Source: Dehalococcoidia bacterium
Lineage (GTDB): Bacteria; Chloroflexota; Dehalococcoidia; Lucifugimonadales; UBA3495
Length of the DNA: 38,841 nt
NCBI GenBank assembly: GCA_009692925.1
Contig: SHYG01000014.1
Location: 1-38,841 of the forward strand
Direction of reading: 5' to 3'
Shown: positions 1 to 7,267 of the stretch, piece by piece
Layout: each line of letters starts with the position of its first letter
Position numbering within the stretch: position 1 is the stretch's first letter
Program-made: the position numbers and the translations under genes
The notes under the pieces: generated by a model
Seen by the model: only the letters and a program-made list of their open reading frames with translations
Told to the model about the DNA's origin: nothing
Database searches by the model: none

Positions 1-1212
1 CCCCTCACTCCCCAGCCTCGCCACCTCCGCCTCGCTCAGCCCCAGCCAGGCGCCGTAGACCTGCCGGTTGTGCTCCCCCAGGGCCGGGCCTAGATGCTCC
101 ACCGCGCCGGGGGTCTGGCTGAACTTGGGCACCACGCCCAGGACTTTCGCCTGGCCCAGTTCCGGGTCATCCACTTGCAAGATGTCCTCCCGCGCCTGGT
201 AGTGGGGGTCGGCGGCAATCTGATCGGCGGTGTACACCGGGCCGACCACACCGCCAGCTGGCACCAACTGCGCCATGATATCAGCCAGGGAGCGCTGGCC
301 CAGCCAGCCCTGCAGGATGCCGTTCAGGGCGTCCTTGTGCTCCACCCGCGCCACGTTGTTGGGGAAGCGTGGGTCTTGCGCCAGCTCCGGCATCCCCATA
401 GCCTCCACCAGCGTTTGGAAGGTGCTTTGCGAGGTGGCGGAAAGCCCCAGCCAGCGCTGGTCGGCGGTGCGGTACAGGCTGCGCGGCGCGGCGTCGGGGA
501 AGTCGTTGCCCACGCGCTCCCGCACAATGCCCAGCTGGTCGTACATGGTGACGTGGGGGATGCACAGGCGGAACAGCGGCTCAAACAGACTCACGTCAAT
601 GACCTGCCCGCGCCCTGGTGCAGACGTGCCAGGCACATCACGCCCCGCGTCTCGATGGTAAAGAGCCATCATGGCCGCCATGGCCCCAAATACCCCGGCG
701 ATCTCGTCGGCCAGGGGAACCGGCGGCAGCACCGGCGGCGTGTCGGGAAAGCCGGTCATGCCGATGTAGCCGCTCATGCACTCGGCGATGGTGCCGAAGC
801 CGGGCCGGTCTTTGTACGGCCCAGTCTGGCCGAAGCCCGAGTAGCGCATCATAACCAGCCGCGGGTTGGCCGCCAGCAGAACGTCGGGGCCGAGGCCCCA
901 CGCTTCCAGGGCGCCGGGCCGGAATCCCTCGATGAGCAGGTCCGCCTGCCCTGCCAGCTTTTTCAGCAACTCCTGGCCCTGAGGGTGGGCCAGGTTCAGG
1001 GTGATGGACTGCTTGTTACGGGCGTGGACCTTCCACCACAGGGACACGCCGTTGGCCATGGGCTCCCAACTGCGCAGGGGGTCGCCGCTGCCGGGGCGCT
1101 CCACCTTGACCACCTCCGCGCCGAAGTCGGCCAGCAGGCTGCTGGCTGTGCCCCCGGCCACGAGGATGGACAGGTCCAGAACCCGCAGGCCCCGCAGGGG
1201 TCCGGTGGTCAT
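1..1212 (-). CDS. CoA-transferase family III (CaiB/BaiF/Frc type), 3' end cut by window
   Basis: Family III CoA-transferases move CoA between acyl-CoA and a carboxylate through an enzyme-bound aspartyl anhydride. The frame is open for 404 codons from ATG at 1212 to the left edge with no stop, so the C-terminus lies outside the window. The N-terminus (PLRGLRVLDLS, then DFGAEVVKVERPGSGDPLR) is the CoA-binding fold of this family. The family NK(Q/S)SI-L-L motif is at residues 66-73, and an RYSGFGQTGPY motif at 123-133. Asp169 in VPLADEIAG aligns with the catalytic Asp169 of Frc and CaiB. An AGGA Shine-Dalgarno lies about 8 nt before the ATG. It diverges from the nuo operon. The acyl substrate cannot be inferred from sequence; carnitine, formyl or succinyl-type donors are all possible. 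Confidence 0.9.
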   Translation of the reverse strand, partial: MTTGPLRGLRVLDLSILVAGGTASSLLADFGAEVVKVERPGSGDPLRSWEPMANGVSLWWKVHARNKQSITLNLAHPQGQELLKKLAGQADLLIEGFRPGALEAWGLGPDVLLAANPRLVMMRYSGFGQTGPYKDRPGFGTIAECMSGYIGMTGFPDTPPVLPPVPLADEIAGVFGAMAAMMALYHRDAGRDVPGTSAPGRGQVIDVSLFEPLFRLCIPHVTMYDQLGIVRERVGNDFPDAAPRSLYRTADQRWLGLSATSQSTFQTLVEAMGMPELAQDPRFPNNVARVEHKDALNGILQGWLGQRSLADIMAQLVPAGGVVGPVYTADQIAADPHYQAREDILQVDDPELGQAKVLGVVPKFSQTPGAVEHLGPALGEHNRQVYGAWLGLSEAEVARLGSEG

Positions 1213-1339
1213 GGATTTCCTGCTTTATGTAAGTTTGATGCGGACATGAACGGAATTATGGCAAGGCTTAAGCCATTTGCGCAACAGGCTTACGGAGAGT
1301 TGCATGAATATCGAATGTGGTTGGAAGGGTGCTTGGGAC

Positions 1340-1390
1340 GGAAATCCCCCCAACGCCCCTTTGCGAAAGGGGGGCCAAGGAGGGACTTCC
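1340..1390. repeat. Palindromic repeat, CCCCTTTGCGAAAGGGG family, copy 1
   Basis: An imperfect inverted repeat about 51 nt long, with ends GGAAATCCC and GGGACTTCC and centre CCCCTTTGCGAAAGGGG. It is nearly identical to 6101-6149 and related to 37026-37071. It could form a strong hairpin. Its position fits a REP- or MITE-like dispersed element rather than a simple terminator, because it lies between divergent genes. Confidence 0.8.
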
Positions 1391-1553
1391 GCAGCTTCGA
1401 GTAGGGTATTTATGCCAGGGAGTGTTAACAGGCACAGGCAACCACTCGTAGCCTCTCCACGTTTTCCGCGCGCTCTGCGGTTATCGCACGTCCTCTCAGC
1501 GGGCCGACGGCCGGCACTTGTGCAAAAATTCACTACCAGGGGCGTAATGCCCA

Positions 1554-1562
1554 TGTTATAAT
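1554..1562 (+). promoter_or_regulatory. Extended -10 promoter of the nuo operon
   Basis: TGTTATAAT is a perfect TGnTATAAT extended -10 element, 59 nt before the nuoA ATG. No good -35 hexamer lies 16-18 nt upstream, which is usual for extended -10 promoters. Transcription would begin near 1569 and leave a leader of about 50 nt. Confidence 0.6.
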
Positions 1563-1621
1563 GCCAGCGCCCTGAGAAAGTCACTCTCATTCCACCTCGG
1601 GGCCACCCGGGCGGGACACCG

Positions 1622-2005
1622 ATGTTAGAAAACTACTTCCGGCAGTATGGCCTCGTGGCAGTGTTTGTGGCGGTGGCTTTCGCCGTGCCCGTGGGCATGC
1701 TGCTGGCTTCCTGGCTCACCTCCCGGGTGGGCATCCGCCCCAGCAATCCCACTCCGGTGAAGCTGGACACCTACGAGTGCGGCATGCAGCCCATCGGCGG
1801 CGCGTGGAGCCGGTTCAACTTCCGCTACTACATGTACGCCATCCTCTTCGTCATCTTCGACGTGGAGGTCGTGTTCCTCTACCCCTGGGCGGTGCAGTTC
1901 ATCGAGATGGAAACCTTCGCCCTCATGGAGGTGCTAGTGTTTGTGTTTGTGCTGGTGGTGGCCTGGGCCTACGCCTGGCGCAAGGGCGACCTGGAGTGGA
2001 GGTAA
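1622..2005 (+). CDS. nuoA: NADH-quinone oxidoreductase subunit A
   Basis: NuoA (ND3) is a small membrane subunit of complex I at the junction of the peripheral and membrane arms. The 127-residue product has three hydrophobic helices. Between the first two is the conserved loop with [11 protein letters not shown] and then [10 protein letters not shown], followed by the [12 protein letters not shown] signature with its membrane acidic residues. Length is normal. It is the first gene of an eleven-subunit nuo operon and is closely followed by nuoB. The ATG is preceded by a GGGCGGGA stretch rather than a clear AGGAGG. Confidence 0.95.
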   Translation: MLENYFRQYGLVAVFVAVAFAVPVGMLLASWLTSRVGIRPSNPTPVKLDTYECGMQPIGGAWSRFNFRYYMYAILFVIFDVEVVFLYPWAVQFIEMETFALMEVLVFVFVLVVAWAYAWRKGDLEWR

Positions 2006-2118
2006 ACACCATCGCTGACGGTATGGCGCTTCCCCCCGTGGGTCTTACTGGAGAAGGGCCACTCCCGGCCCGCACCTGGTGCCTGGACCGCTCCGAGGGC
2101 CAGGAGGTGCACGACCTG

Positions 2119-2658
2119 ATGGCCGCCTCGGCAATGCCGCTGGAGGCTCCAGGCATCCACGTGCCCGACGACCTGCAAAGCAACCTGCTGGTGACCTCCG
2201 TGGACGCCCTGGTCAATTGGGGGCGCAAGTCCGCCCTGTGGCCCGTCTCCTTTGGCCTGGCCTGCTGCGCCTTCGAGATGATGGCCACCGCCATGGGCCG
2301 CTTCGACATCGCCCGGTTCGGCATGGAGGCATTTCGCTCCTCGCCGCGCCAGGCTGACCTGATGATCGTGGCGGGCACCGTGACCTGGAAGATGGCCCCG
2401 GCCATCCGCCGCATCTACGACCAGATGGCGGAGCCCAAGTGGGTCATCGCCATGGGGGTGTGCGCCACCAGCGGCGGCCCCTACTACGGCTCCTACAGCG
2501 TGGTGCCCGGTGTGGACCACATTGTTCCGGTGGACGTGTATGTGCCCGGCTGCCCGCCCCGGCCCGACGCGCTGCTCTACGGCATCATGATGCTGCACGA
2601 GAAGATCAAGAAATACCACCACCTGCGCAAGTCATCGCCGCCGGCCCTGGGAGCATAG
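2119..2658 (+). CDS. nuoB: NADH-quinone oxidoreductase subunit B
   Basis: NuoB (PSST/20 kDa) carries the terminal iron-sulfur cluster N2 that passes electrons to quinone. From the ATG at 2119 the product has 179 residues. The cluster ligands are Cys49 and Cys50 (LACCAFEMM), Cys115 (GVCATSGG) and Cys145 (PGCPPRPD). I chose 2119 because AGGAGG lies at 2102-2107, 11 nt upstream, and because the homologous part ([17 protein letters not shown]) starts soon after. The frame stays open upstream into nuoA, and ATG 2023 is an alternative that would give 211 residues but has no well-placed ribosome binding site. The choice leaves a gap of about 113 nt after nuoA. Confidence 0.93.
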   Translation: MAASAMPLEAPGIHVPDDLQSNLLVTSVDALVNWGRKSALWPVSFGLACCAFEMMATAMGRFDIARFGMEAFRSSPRQADLMIVAGTVTWKMAPAIRRIYDQMAEPKWVIAMGVCATSGGPYYGSYSVVPGVDHIVPVDVYVPGCPPRPDALLYGIMMLHEKIKKYHHLRKSSPPALGA

Positions 2659-2665
2659 GATACGC

Positions 2666-3109
2666 ATGGCAGTCCGCGCCTTAACCGGCCAGGAGGTGGC
2701 GCAGCGATTGGAAGCCGCGCTGCCCGACGCGGTGGAGCGGTGGGAGCCAGAAGTAGTGTGGGTCCATCCGGGGCAGATCTCCACGGCGTGCCGGTTCTTG
2801 CGGGACGACCCGGAGCTGGACTTCCGGTTCCTCAGCTCCCTCAGCGCCGTGGACTTCATAGGACACTTTGACCTGGTCTACCATCTGACATCCCTAGGAC
2901 GGCGGCACACCGCGGTGGTCAAGGCGCGGCTGTACGGACGAGACACGCCGTCCCTGCCCTCGGTGTACCCAGTCTGGCAGGGCGCCGACTTCCAGGAGCG
3001 GGAAGTGTGGGACCTCATGGGGGTGCGCTTTGAAGGCCACCCCAACCTGAAGCGCATCATGCTGTGGGAGGGCTTTGAAGGCCATCCCCTGCGCAAGGAT
3101 TTTTTATAG
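2666..3109 (+). CDS. nuoC: NADH-quinone oxidoreductase subunit C
   Basis: NuoC is the 30-kDa peripheral-arm subunit that packs against NuoD and carries no cofactor. The 147-residue product ends with the family signature EREVWDLMGVRFEGHPNLKR followed by IMLWEGFEGHPLRKDF. It is a separate gene, not fused to nuoD as in some proteobacteria. It starts 7 nt after the nuoB stop. A fold-back repeat separates it from nuoD. Confidence 0.94.
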   Translation: MAVRALTGQEVAQRLEAALPDAVERWEPEVVWVHPGQISTACRFLRDDPELDFRFLSSLSAVDFIGHFDLVYHLTSLGRRHTAVVKARLYGRDTPSLPSVYPVWQGADFQEREVWDLMGVRFEGHPNLKRIMLWEGFEGHPLRKDFL

Positions 3110-3196
3110 CGGTCAGCTATCAGCGGTCAGCCGTCAGCCCCCACCCCGCCGTGGGGAGGGGAGACCGCTGAAAGCTGAAGGCTGATAGCTGAGAGC
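3110..3196. repeat. Fold-back repeat between nuoC and nuoD
   Basis: The spacer is almost entirely an inverted repeat. AGCGGTC and GCTATCAGC on the left pair with GACCGCT and GCTGATAGC on the right, around a GC-rich core (CCCCACCCCGCCGTGGGGAGGGG). The CTGATAGC motif recurs as a tandem heptamer at 7023-7050. The right end supplies the GAGAG that precedes the nuoD start. In mRNA it would form a stable stem inside the operon. Confidence 0.75.
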
Positions 3197-3202
3197 TTGG
3201 CA

Positions 3203-4312
3203 ATGCCCTTCCGCACCGAGCCGATGACGGTAAATATCGGGCCGCAGCACCCCAGCACGCATGGGGTGTTCCGGCTGCGCGTCACCTTCGATGGCGAGGT
3301 CATCACGGAGGTGGAGCCGGTCTTTGGCTATCTGCACCGGGGCACTGAGAAGCTGGCGGAGGAGCGCAACTACGTGCAGGTCGTGACTCTCACCGACCGG
3401 CTGGATTACGTCTCCTCCATGACCAACAACCAGGCCTACTGCATCGCCGTGGAGAAGCTGCTGGGCGTGACGCCGCCGTTGCGGGCCAAGTACCTGCGCA
3501 CCCTGGTTGCCGAGTTGCAACGCATCGCCAGCCATCTCATCGGCGTGGGCTTCTTCCTGCAGGAGCTGGGCACCTTCGGCGGCACCCCGCTGATGTACTG
3601 CTTCCGCAGCCGGGAGCGCATCCTGGATTTGTTCGAGATGCTGTGCGGCGCGCGCATCACCGTGAGCTACCTGCGGCCCGGCGGGGTTTTCTCCGACGCC
3701 CCGGCGGACTTCTGGCCGGCCCTGGACGCCTTCATGCAGGTCTTCCCCGGCGAGCTGGCAGAGCTGGAGCAGCTTGTTCTGGAGAACGAGATTCTAATGG
3801 TGCGCACCCGGGGGGTTAGCCCGCTGCCCTTAGATGTGGCGGTGAACTGCTCGGTCAGCGGGCCGGTGCTGCGGGCCAGCGGTTTGGCCTGGGACTGGCG
3901 CAAGGAGGACCCCTACGACGCCTACGACCAGGTGCGGTTTGAGGTGCCAGTGGGAACCAACGGGGACAACTACGACCGGCTGTGGGTGCGGATGCAAGAG
4001 GTCCACCAGAGTCTGAGCATCGTCCGCCAGTGCGTGGCCCAGATTGAGCCGGGGCCGGTGCGCCTGGACTTGCCCTTAGTTCTGCGGGCCGAAGCGGGCG
4101 TCGAGGCTTACGGGCGAATCGAGTCGCCCCGGGGCGAGCTGGGCTTCTATTTGGTCAGCGACGGCGGCATCTCCCCCTACCGGTGCAAGATCCGGTCGCC
4201 CTCCCTCCTGAACCTGACGGTGACGGAGCACCTGCTGGTGGGCTGGAAGCTGGCGGACATGATTGTGTCCCTGGGCAGCGTGGACATCAACATGGGCGAG
4301 GTTGACCGTTGA
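3203..4312 (+). CDS. nuoD: NADH-quinone oxidoreductase subunit D
   Basis: NuoD is the 49-kDa subunit, related to [NiFe] hydrogenase large subunits, that forms the quinone site with NuoB. Its hallmarks are MTVNIGPQHPSTHGVFRL near the N-terminus, HRGTEKLAEERNYVQ, and a C-terminal tail ending SLGSVDINMGEVDR. There is no hydrogenase-type CxxC nickel motif, as expected for NuoD. From ATG 3203 it is 369 residues, close to the usual stand-alone length. An in-frame TTG at 3197 would add two residues. The only Shine-Dalgarno-like sequence is GAGAG at 3191-3195, inside the repeat. The stop overlaps the nuoH start. Confidence 0.94.
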   Translation: MPFRTEPMTVNIGPQHPSTHGVFRLRVTFDGEVITEVEPVFGYLHRGTEKLAEERNYVQVVTLTDRLDYVSSMTNNQAYCIAVEKLLGVTPPLRAKYLRTLVAELQRIASHLIGVGFFLQELGTFGGTPLMYCFRSRERILDLFEMLCGARITVSYLRPGGVFSDAPADFWPALDAFMQVFPGELAELEQLVLENEILMVRTRGVSPLPLDVAVNCSVSGPVLRASGLAWDWRKEDPYDAYDQVRFEVPVGTNGDNYDRLWVRMQEVHQSLSIVRQCVAQIEPGPVRLDLPLVLRAEAGVEAYGRIESPRGELGFYLVSDGGISPYRCKIRSPSLLNLTVTEHLLVGWKLADMIVSLGSVDINMGEVDR

Positions 4313-5532
4313 GCTGCCAACTGGCCGCCGGCAACATCCTTTACGAGAACCCGCTGCTCCGCTGGGTCTACGACATCGCCGGGACGGTGGCCCCCTGCTG
4401 GGCGGCCTACCTGGCGGCGGGCCTGGCCTTCATGCTGCTGCTGGTCAACGGAGTGCTGATTGGCACCGCAATACTCACCTGGGCGGAGCGCCGCATCCTG
4501 GCGCGGTTCGCCAACCGCATCGGCCCCAACCGCTGGGGGCCCTTCGGGCTGCTCCAGCCGCTAGCCGACCTGATTAAGCTGCTCACCAAAGAAAGCCTCA
4601 CGCCCAGGAGCGCCGACCGCATCGTCTTCAACCTGGCGCCCATCCTGATGCTCATGCCCGCCCTGCTGGTGGTGGCGGTGGTGCCCTTCGCCCGCAACAT
4701 CGCGCTGGCGGACCTGAGCATCGGCGTGCTGTACGTGCTGGCGATTAGCTCCCTCACCATTTTGGCAATCTTCATGGCGGGCTGGGCCTCCCAGAACCGG
4801 TTCGCGCTATTCGGCGCCGCCCGCGGCGTGGCGGTGCTGATCAGCTATGAGGTGCCGGTGGTGCTGTCGCTGCTGGGGGTGGTCATGCTTGCGGGCTCCA
4901 TGTCGTTGAACGACATTGTGGCGGCGCAAGCCGTGCCCTTCTTCCTGGTGCAGCCCCTGGCCTTCTTTGTATTCTTCACCGGCGTCTCCGCCGAGCTGAA
5001 CCGCACCCCCTTTGACGTGGCCGAGGGCGAGTCGGAGATTGTGGCCGGCTACCACACCGAGTACAGCGGCATCAAGTTCGCAATTATGCAGGCGGCAGAG
5101 TTCGGCGGCACGATAACGGCCTCGGCGGTCATCGTCAGCCTGTTCCTGGCCGGCTGGGCCGGGCCATTGGCGGGCTACCTGGGCTGGCTGTGGTTTCTGC
5201 TCAAGCTGGGCGCGGTGCTGTTTGTGTTCATCTGGGTGCGGGCCACCTTCCCTCGCCTGCGCACCGACCAGATCATGGCCTTCTCCTGGAAGTTCCTGCT
5301 GTCGCTGGCGTTAATCAACCTGGTGGCCACCGCTCTGGAGGTGTACTTCCTGCGGGGCGACTCCCGGACTTTGACCACGGTTGACCTGTGGGTCATGGCG
5401 GGCATCAACCTGGCGCTGGCCGCCGTCGCCATTGGGGCCTTTGGCCGGCTGAACCGCGCCCAGGTCCAGCGGGTGCGGCCGCCCCTGCCGGTGCTGGCTC
5501 CCGCTGGCGCGCCCGCGGGGAAGGCGGTGTAA
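4309..5532 (+). CDS. nuoH: NADH-quinone oxidoreductase subunit H
   Basis: NuoH (ND1) is the membrane subunit that builds the quinone-access chamber against NuoB and NuoD. The 407-residue, strongly hydrophobic product has the signatures AERRILARFANRIGPNRWGP with GLLQPLADLIKLLTKE, AELNRTPFDVAEGESEIVAG and YSGIKFA. I place the start at TTG 4309. It overlaps the nuoD stop as TTGA, and GAGG at 4298-4301 is 7 nt upstream, so translation is probably coupled. The C-terminus carries a short Pro/Ala/Arg-rich tail after the last helix. Confidence 0.94.
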   Translation: MSCQLAAGNILYENPLLRWVYDIAGTVAPCWAAYLAAGLAFMLLLVNGVLIGTAILTWAERRILARFANRIGPNRWGPFGLLQPLADLIKLLTKESLTPRSADRIVFNLAPILMLMPALLVVAVVPFARNIALADLSIGVLYVLAISSLTILAIFMAGWASQNRFALFGAARGVAVLISYEVPVVLSLLGVVMLAGSMSLNDIVAAQAVPFFLVQPLAFFVFFTGVSAELNRTPFDVAEGESEIVAGYHTEYSGIKFAIMQAAEFGGTITASAVIVSLFLAGWAGPLAGYLGWLWFLLKLGAVLFVFIWVRATFPRLRTDQIMAFSWKFLLSLALINLVATALEVYFLRGDSRTLTTVDLWVMAGINLALAAVAIGAFGRLNRAQVQRVRPPLPVLAPAGAPAGKAV

Positions 5533-5534
5533 GT

Positions 5535-6167
5535 ATGTACGGCCTGCAGATGGTCCGGGGCCTGCTGGTGACCCTGAAGAACCTGCGCCGCAAGCCCTTC
5601 ACGGTGCAGTACCCCGAGGAGCGGCTGCCCCAGCACCCGCGCTTCCGGGGCGAGGAGTTTGTCTGGTACGAGGAGCGCTGCACCGGGTGCGCCTCGTGCG
5701 CCAAGTACTGCCCCCTGGGCATCATCAAGATTGTTACCAGCCCCAGTGGCGCGGCGCTGCCCCAGGGCGAGAAGTACAAGCTGGAAGTCTTCGACATTGA
5801 CATCTCCCGCTGTATGTTCTGCGGTCTGTGCGTGGAGGCCTGCCCCTACGACGCGCTGTTCATGGGCAGCGGGTTTGAGCAGAGCCGGTACAGCCGCCTG
5901 GGCCTCGTAATCCCAGTGAAACAACTGCGGGAGGCGGAGAAGCGCCCCAGCACCTGGTTCCGGCCCCAGTTGGAAGGCACGGCGTACAACCCCCACCAGG
6001 GACAACCCCTGGACTGGAAGCAGGTGGGCCGCGAGTCCTGGCGGTGGCACCAGCGGGAGAAGGCAGGCATGCGGCTGGCGCCCGACTCCGAGGGGGACGA
6101 GAAATCCCCCCAACCCCCCTTTGCGAAAGGGGGGCTAGACGGGAGTTCCACGGGGGGAGCGCCCTAG
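5535..6167 (+). CDS. nuoI: NADH-quinone oxidoreductase subunit I, with repeat-derived C-terminal tail
   Basis: NuoI (TYKY) carries clusters N6a and N6b in the peripheral arm. Two ferredoxin motifs are complete: Cys49/52/55 with Cys59 (CTGCASCAKYCP) and Cys93/96/99 with Cys103 (CMFCGLCVEACP). ATG 5535 lies 2 nt after the nuoH stop and gives 210 residues. The last 20 or so residues (from about KSPQPPFAKGG) are encoded by a copy of the palindromic repeat at 6101-6149 and have no counterpart in ordinary NuoI. The catalytic part ends well before this, so function is probably unaffected. The stop abuts nuoJ. Confidence 0.94.
   Translation: MYGLQMVRGLLVTLKNLRRKPFTVQYPEERLPQHPRFRGEEFVWYEERCTGCASCAKYCPLGIIKIVTSPSGAALPQGEKYKLEVFDIDISRCMFCGLCVEACPYDALFMGSGFEQSRYSRLGLVIPVKQLREAEKRPSTWFRPQLEGTAYNPHQGQPLDWKQVGRESWRWHQREKAGMRLAPDSEGDEKSPQPPFAKGGLDGSSTGGAP
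6101..6149. repeat. Palindromic repeat copy 2, inside the nuoI coding region
   Basis: Same element as 1340-1390: GAAATCCCCCC at the left, CCCCTTTGCGAAAGGGG in the centre, GGGAGTTCC at the right. It is translated in the nuoI frame without a stop, giving a tail containing PPFAKGG. Confidence 0.85.
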
Positions 6168-6686
6168 ATGCTGCTGGTAGACATAACCTTCTGGGGGCTG
6201 TCGGTCGTGGCTATCGGCGCGGCGCTGGGCGTGGTTTTGGTGCGGGATTTGTTCCGGGCGGCGCTGCTGCTGGTGGTGGTGTTCCTGGCGGTGGCCGGGT
6301 TCTTTGTGCTGCTCAGCGCCCAGTTCCTGGCGGTGGTGCAGGTGCTGATCTACGCGGGGGCCATCGCCATTCTGCTGGTGTTTGCGGTGATGCTGACCAA
6401 AGACGTGCCCCACGGCAACTTGCCGAACCGCCTGCAAGTCCCGGCAGCCATGGTTGCCGCCCTGCTGCTGGCCGTGTTGGTGGCGGTGGCCGCCGCCACC
6501 CAGTGGCAGCCGGTGCCTCTGGCCCAGCAGGAGCAGGTGGCAGTAGTGCAAACCGGCAGCGCGGGTTTGGCCAACCTGCTGGTGAGTGACTACGCCCTGG
6601 CCTTCGAGGCGGTGTCGGTGCTGCTGCTGGGGGCGGCCATCGGCGCGCTGGCCCTGCTGCGGGGCCGGCCGGAGCAGGCGCCATGA
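6168..6686 (+). CDS. nuoJ: NADH-quinone oxidoreductase subunit J
   Basis: NuoJ (ND6) is a membrane subunit near the joint of the two arms of complex I. The 172-residue product is five hydrophobic helices. It includes the conserved segment FLAVVQVLIYAGAIAILLVF with AVMLTKD, which contains the pi-bulge helix of this family. The ATG follows the nuoI stop directly. Its last four bases form an ATGA overlap with nuoK. Confidence 0.94.
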   Translation: MLLVDITFWGLSVVAIGAALGVVLVRDLFRAALLLVVVFLAVAGFFVLLSAQFLAVVQVLIYAGAIAILLVFAVMLTKDVPHGNLPNRLQVPAAMVAALLLAVLVAVAAATQWQPVPLAQQEQVAVVQTGSAGLANLLVSDYALAFEAVSVLLLGAAIGALALLRGRPEQAP

Positions 6687-7012
6687 CGCTGCAAGCTATG
6701 CTCATCGTGGCGGCGATACTGTTCTGCATTGGGCTGTACGGCGCATTGGCCCGGCGCAACGTCATTGCCGTGTTCATGAGCATCGAGATAATGTTCAACT
6801 CGGTGAACCTGACGCTGGTGGCCCTGGGCCGGTACGTCGCCCCCCATGCCCTCGCTGCAGACATTGAGTCGGCCCTCACTGGGCAGGTGTTCGCCGTGTT
6901 CATCATCGCCGTGGCGGCGGCGGAGGTGGCCCTGGGGCTGGGCATTGTCTTCGCCCTGTACCGCAACACCGAGTCGGTAGACCTGACCGAGGCCGCGCAG
7001 ATGCGGCGCTGA
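6683..7012 (+). CDS. nuoK: NADH-quinone oxidoreductase subunit K
   Basis: NuoK (ND4L) is a three-helix membrane subunit taking part in proton translocation. The 109-residue product has the two conserved membrane glutamates, in MSIEIMFNSVNL and in AVAAAEVALGLGI. It overlaps nuoJ by ATGA, indicating translational coupling. It ends just before the CTGATAG tandem repeat. Confidence 0.95.
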   Translation: MTLQAMLIVAAILFCIGLYGALARRNVIAVFMSIEIMFNSVNLTLVALGRYVAPHALAADIESALTGQVFAVFIIAVAAAEVALGLGIVFALYRNTESVDLTEAAQMRR

Positions 7013-7022
7013 TCGCTGACAT

Positions 7023-7050
7023 CTGATAGCTGATAGCTGATAGCTGATAG
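7023..7050. repeat. CTGATAG tandem heptamer, four units
   Basis: Four exact copies of CTGATAG follow the nuoK stop, preceded by two decayed units. Because the unit is 7 nt and contains TGA and TAG, it places stops in all three + frames. The motif is shared with the nuoC-nuoD fold-back repeat. Confidence 0.85.
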
Positions 7051-7057
7051 CTGGTAT

Positions 7058-7252
7058 ATGTGGGTTGAGTTCAAAAGCGCGCCGGACCTGATGCTGGCGG
7101 AGATGTGGAAGGAGGCCCTGGAGGCCGAGGGCCTGCCTGCGCGCATCCTTCCCCGTGGCGATGTGCTGGACTGGGGAGAGCGCGTCCCGTTCCTGGTATA
7201 TGTCCCCAAGGGTCGGGAGCACGTGGCCGAAGAAATCTTGAGGAAGCTGTAG
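7058..7252 (+). CDS. Small DUF2007-like protein inside the nuo operon
   Basis: A 64-residue soluble protein encoded between nuoK and nuoL. The pattern is FKSAPDLMLAEMWKEALEAE, then GLPARILPRG, then a hydrophobic FLVYVP strand and a basic C-terminal helix. It resembles the DUF2007 (putative signal-transducing) family, whose members read like 'substrate-A-E-K-LE-AGIP'. It has no metal-binding cysteines or membrane segment. There is no clear Shine-Dalgarno; the sequence before the ATG is the tail of the heptamer repeat. Its place in the operon suggests a role in assembly or regulation of complex I, but this is inference only. Confidence 0.7.
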   Translation: MWVEFKSAPDLMLAEMWKEALEAEGLPARILPRGDVLDWGERVPFLVYVPKGREHVAEEILRKL

Positions 7253-7267
7253 ATTGAGGACTTGTAG

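Larger units (their letters stand above)
1213..1621. other. Divergent intergenic region between CoA-transferase and nuoA
   Basis: These 409 bases separate two divergent transcription units. I see no convincing gene. The region holds a palindromic repeat (1340-1390) and the extended -10 promoter for nuo (1554-1562). Several short frames cross it, but none has a ribosome binding site or recognisable protein. Confidence 0.6.

Noticed and set aside
94-1404. Open + strand frame of 436 codons opposite the CoA-transferase
   Set aside because: The minus strand encodes a coherent family III CoA-transferase with its catalytic Asp; the + frame has no recognisable features.
7023-7050. Tandem heptamer as a CRISPR-like array
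   Set aside because: Units are contiguous 7-mers without spacers; no CRISPR array or cas gene is visible anywhere in the window.
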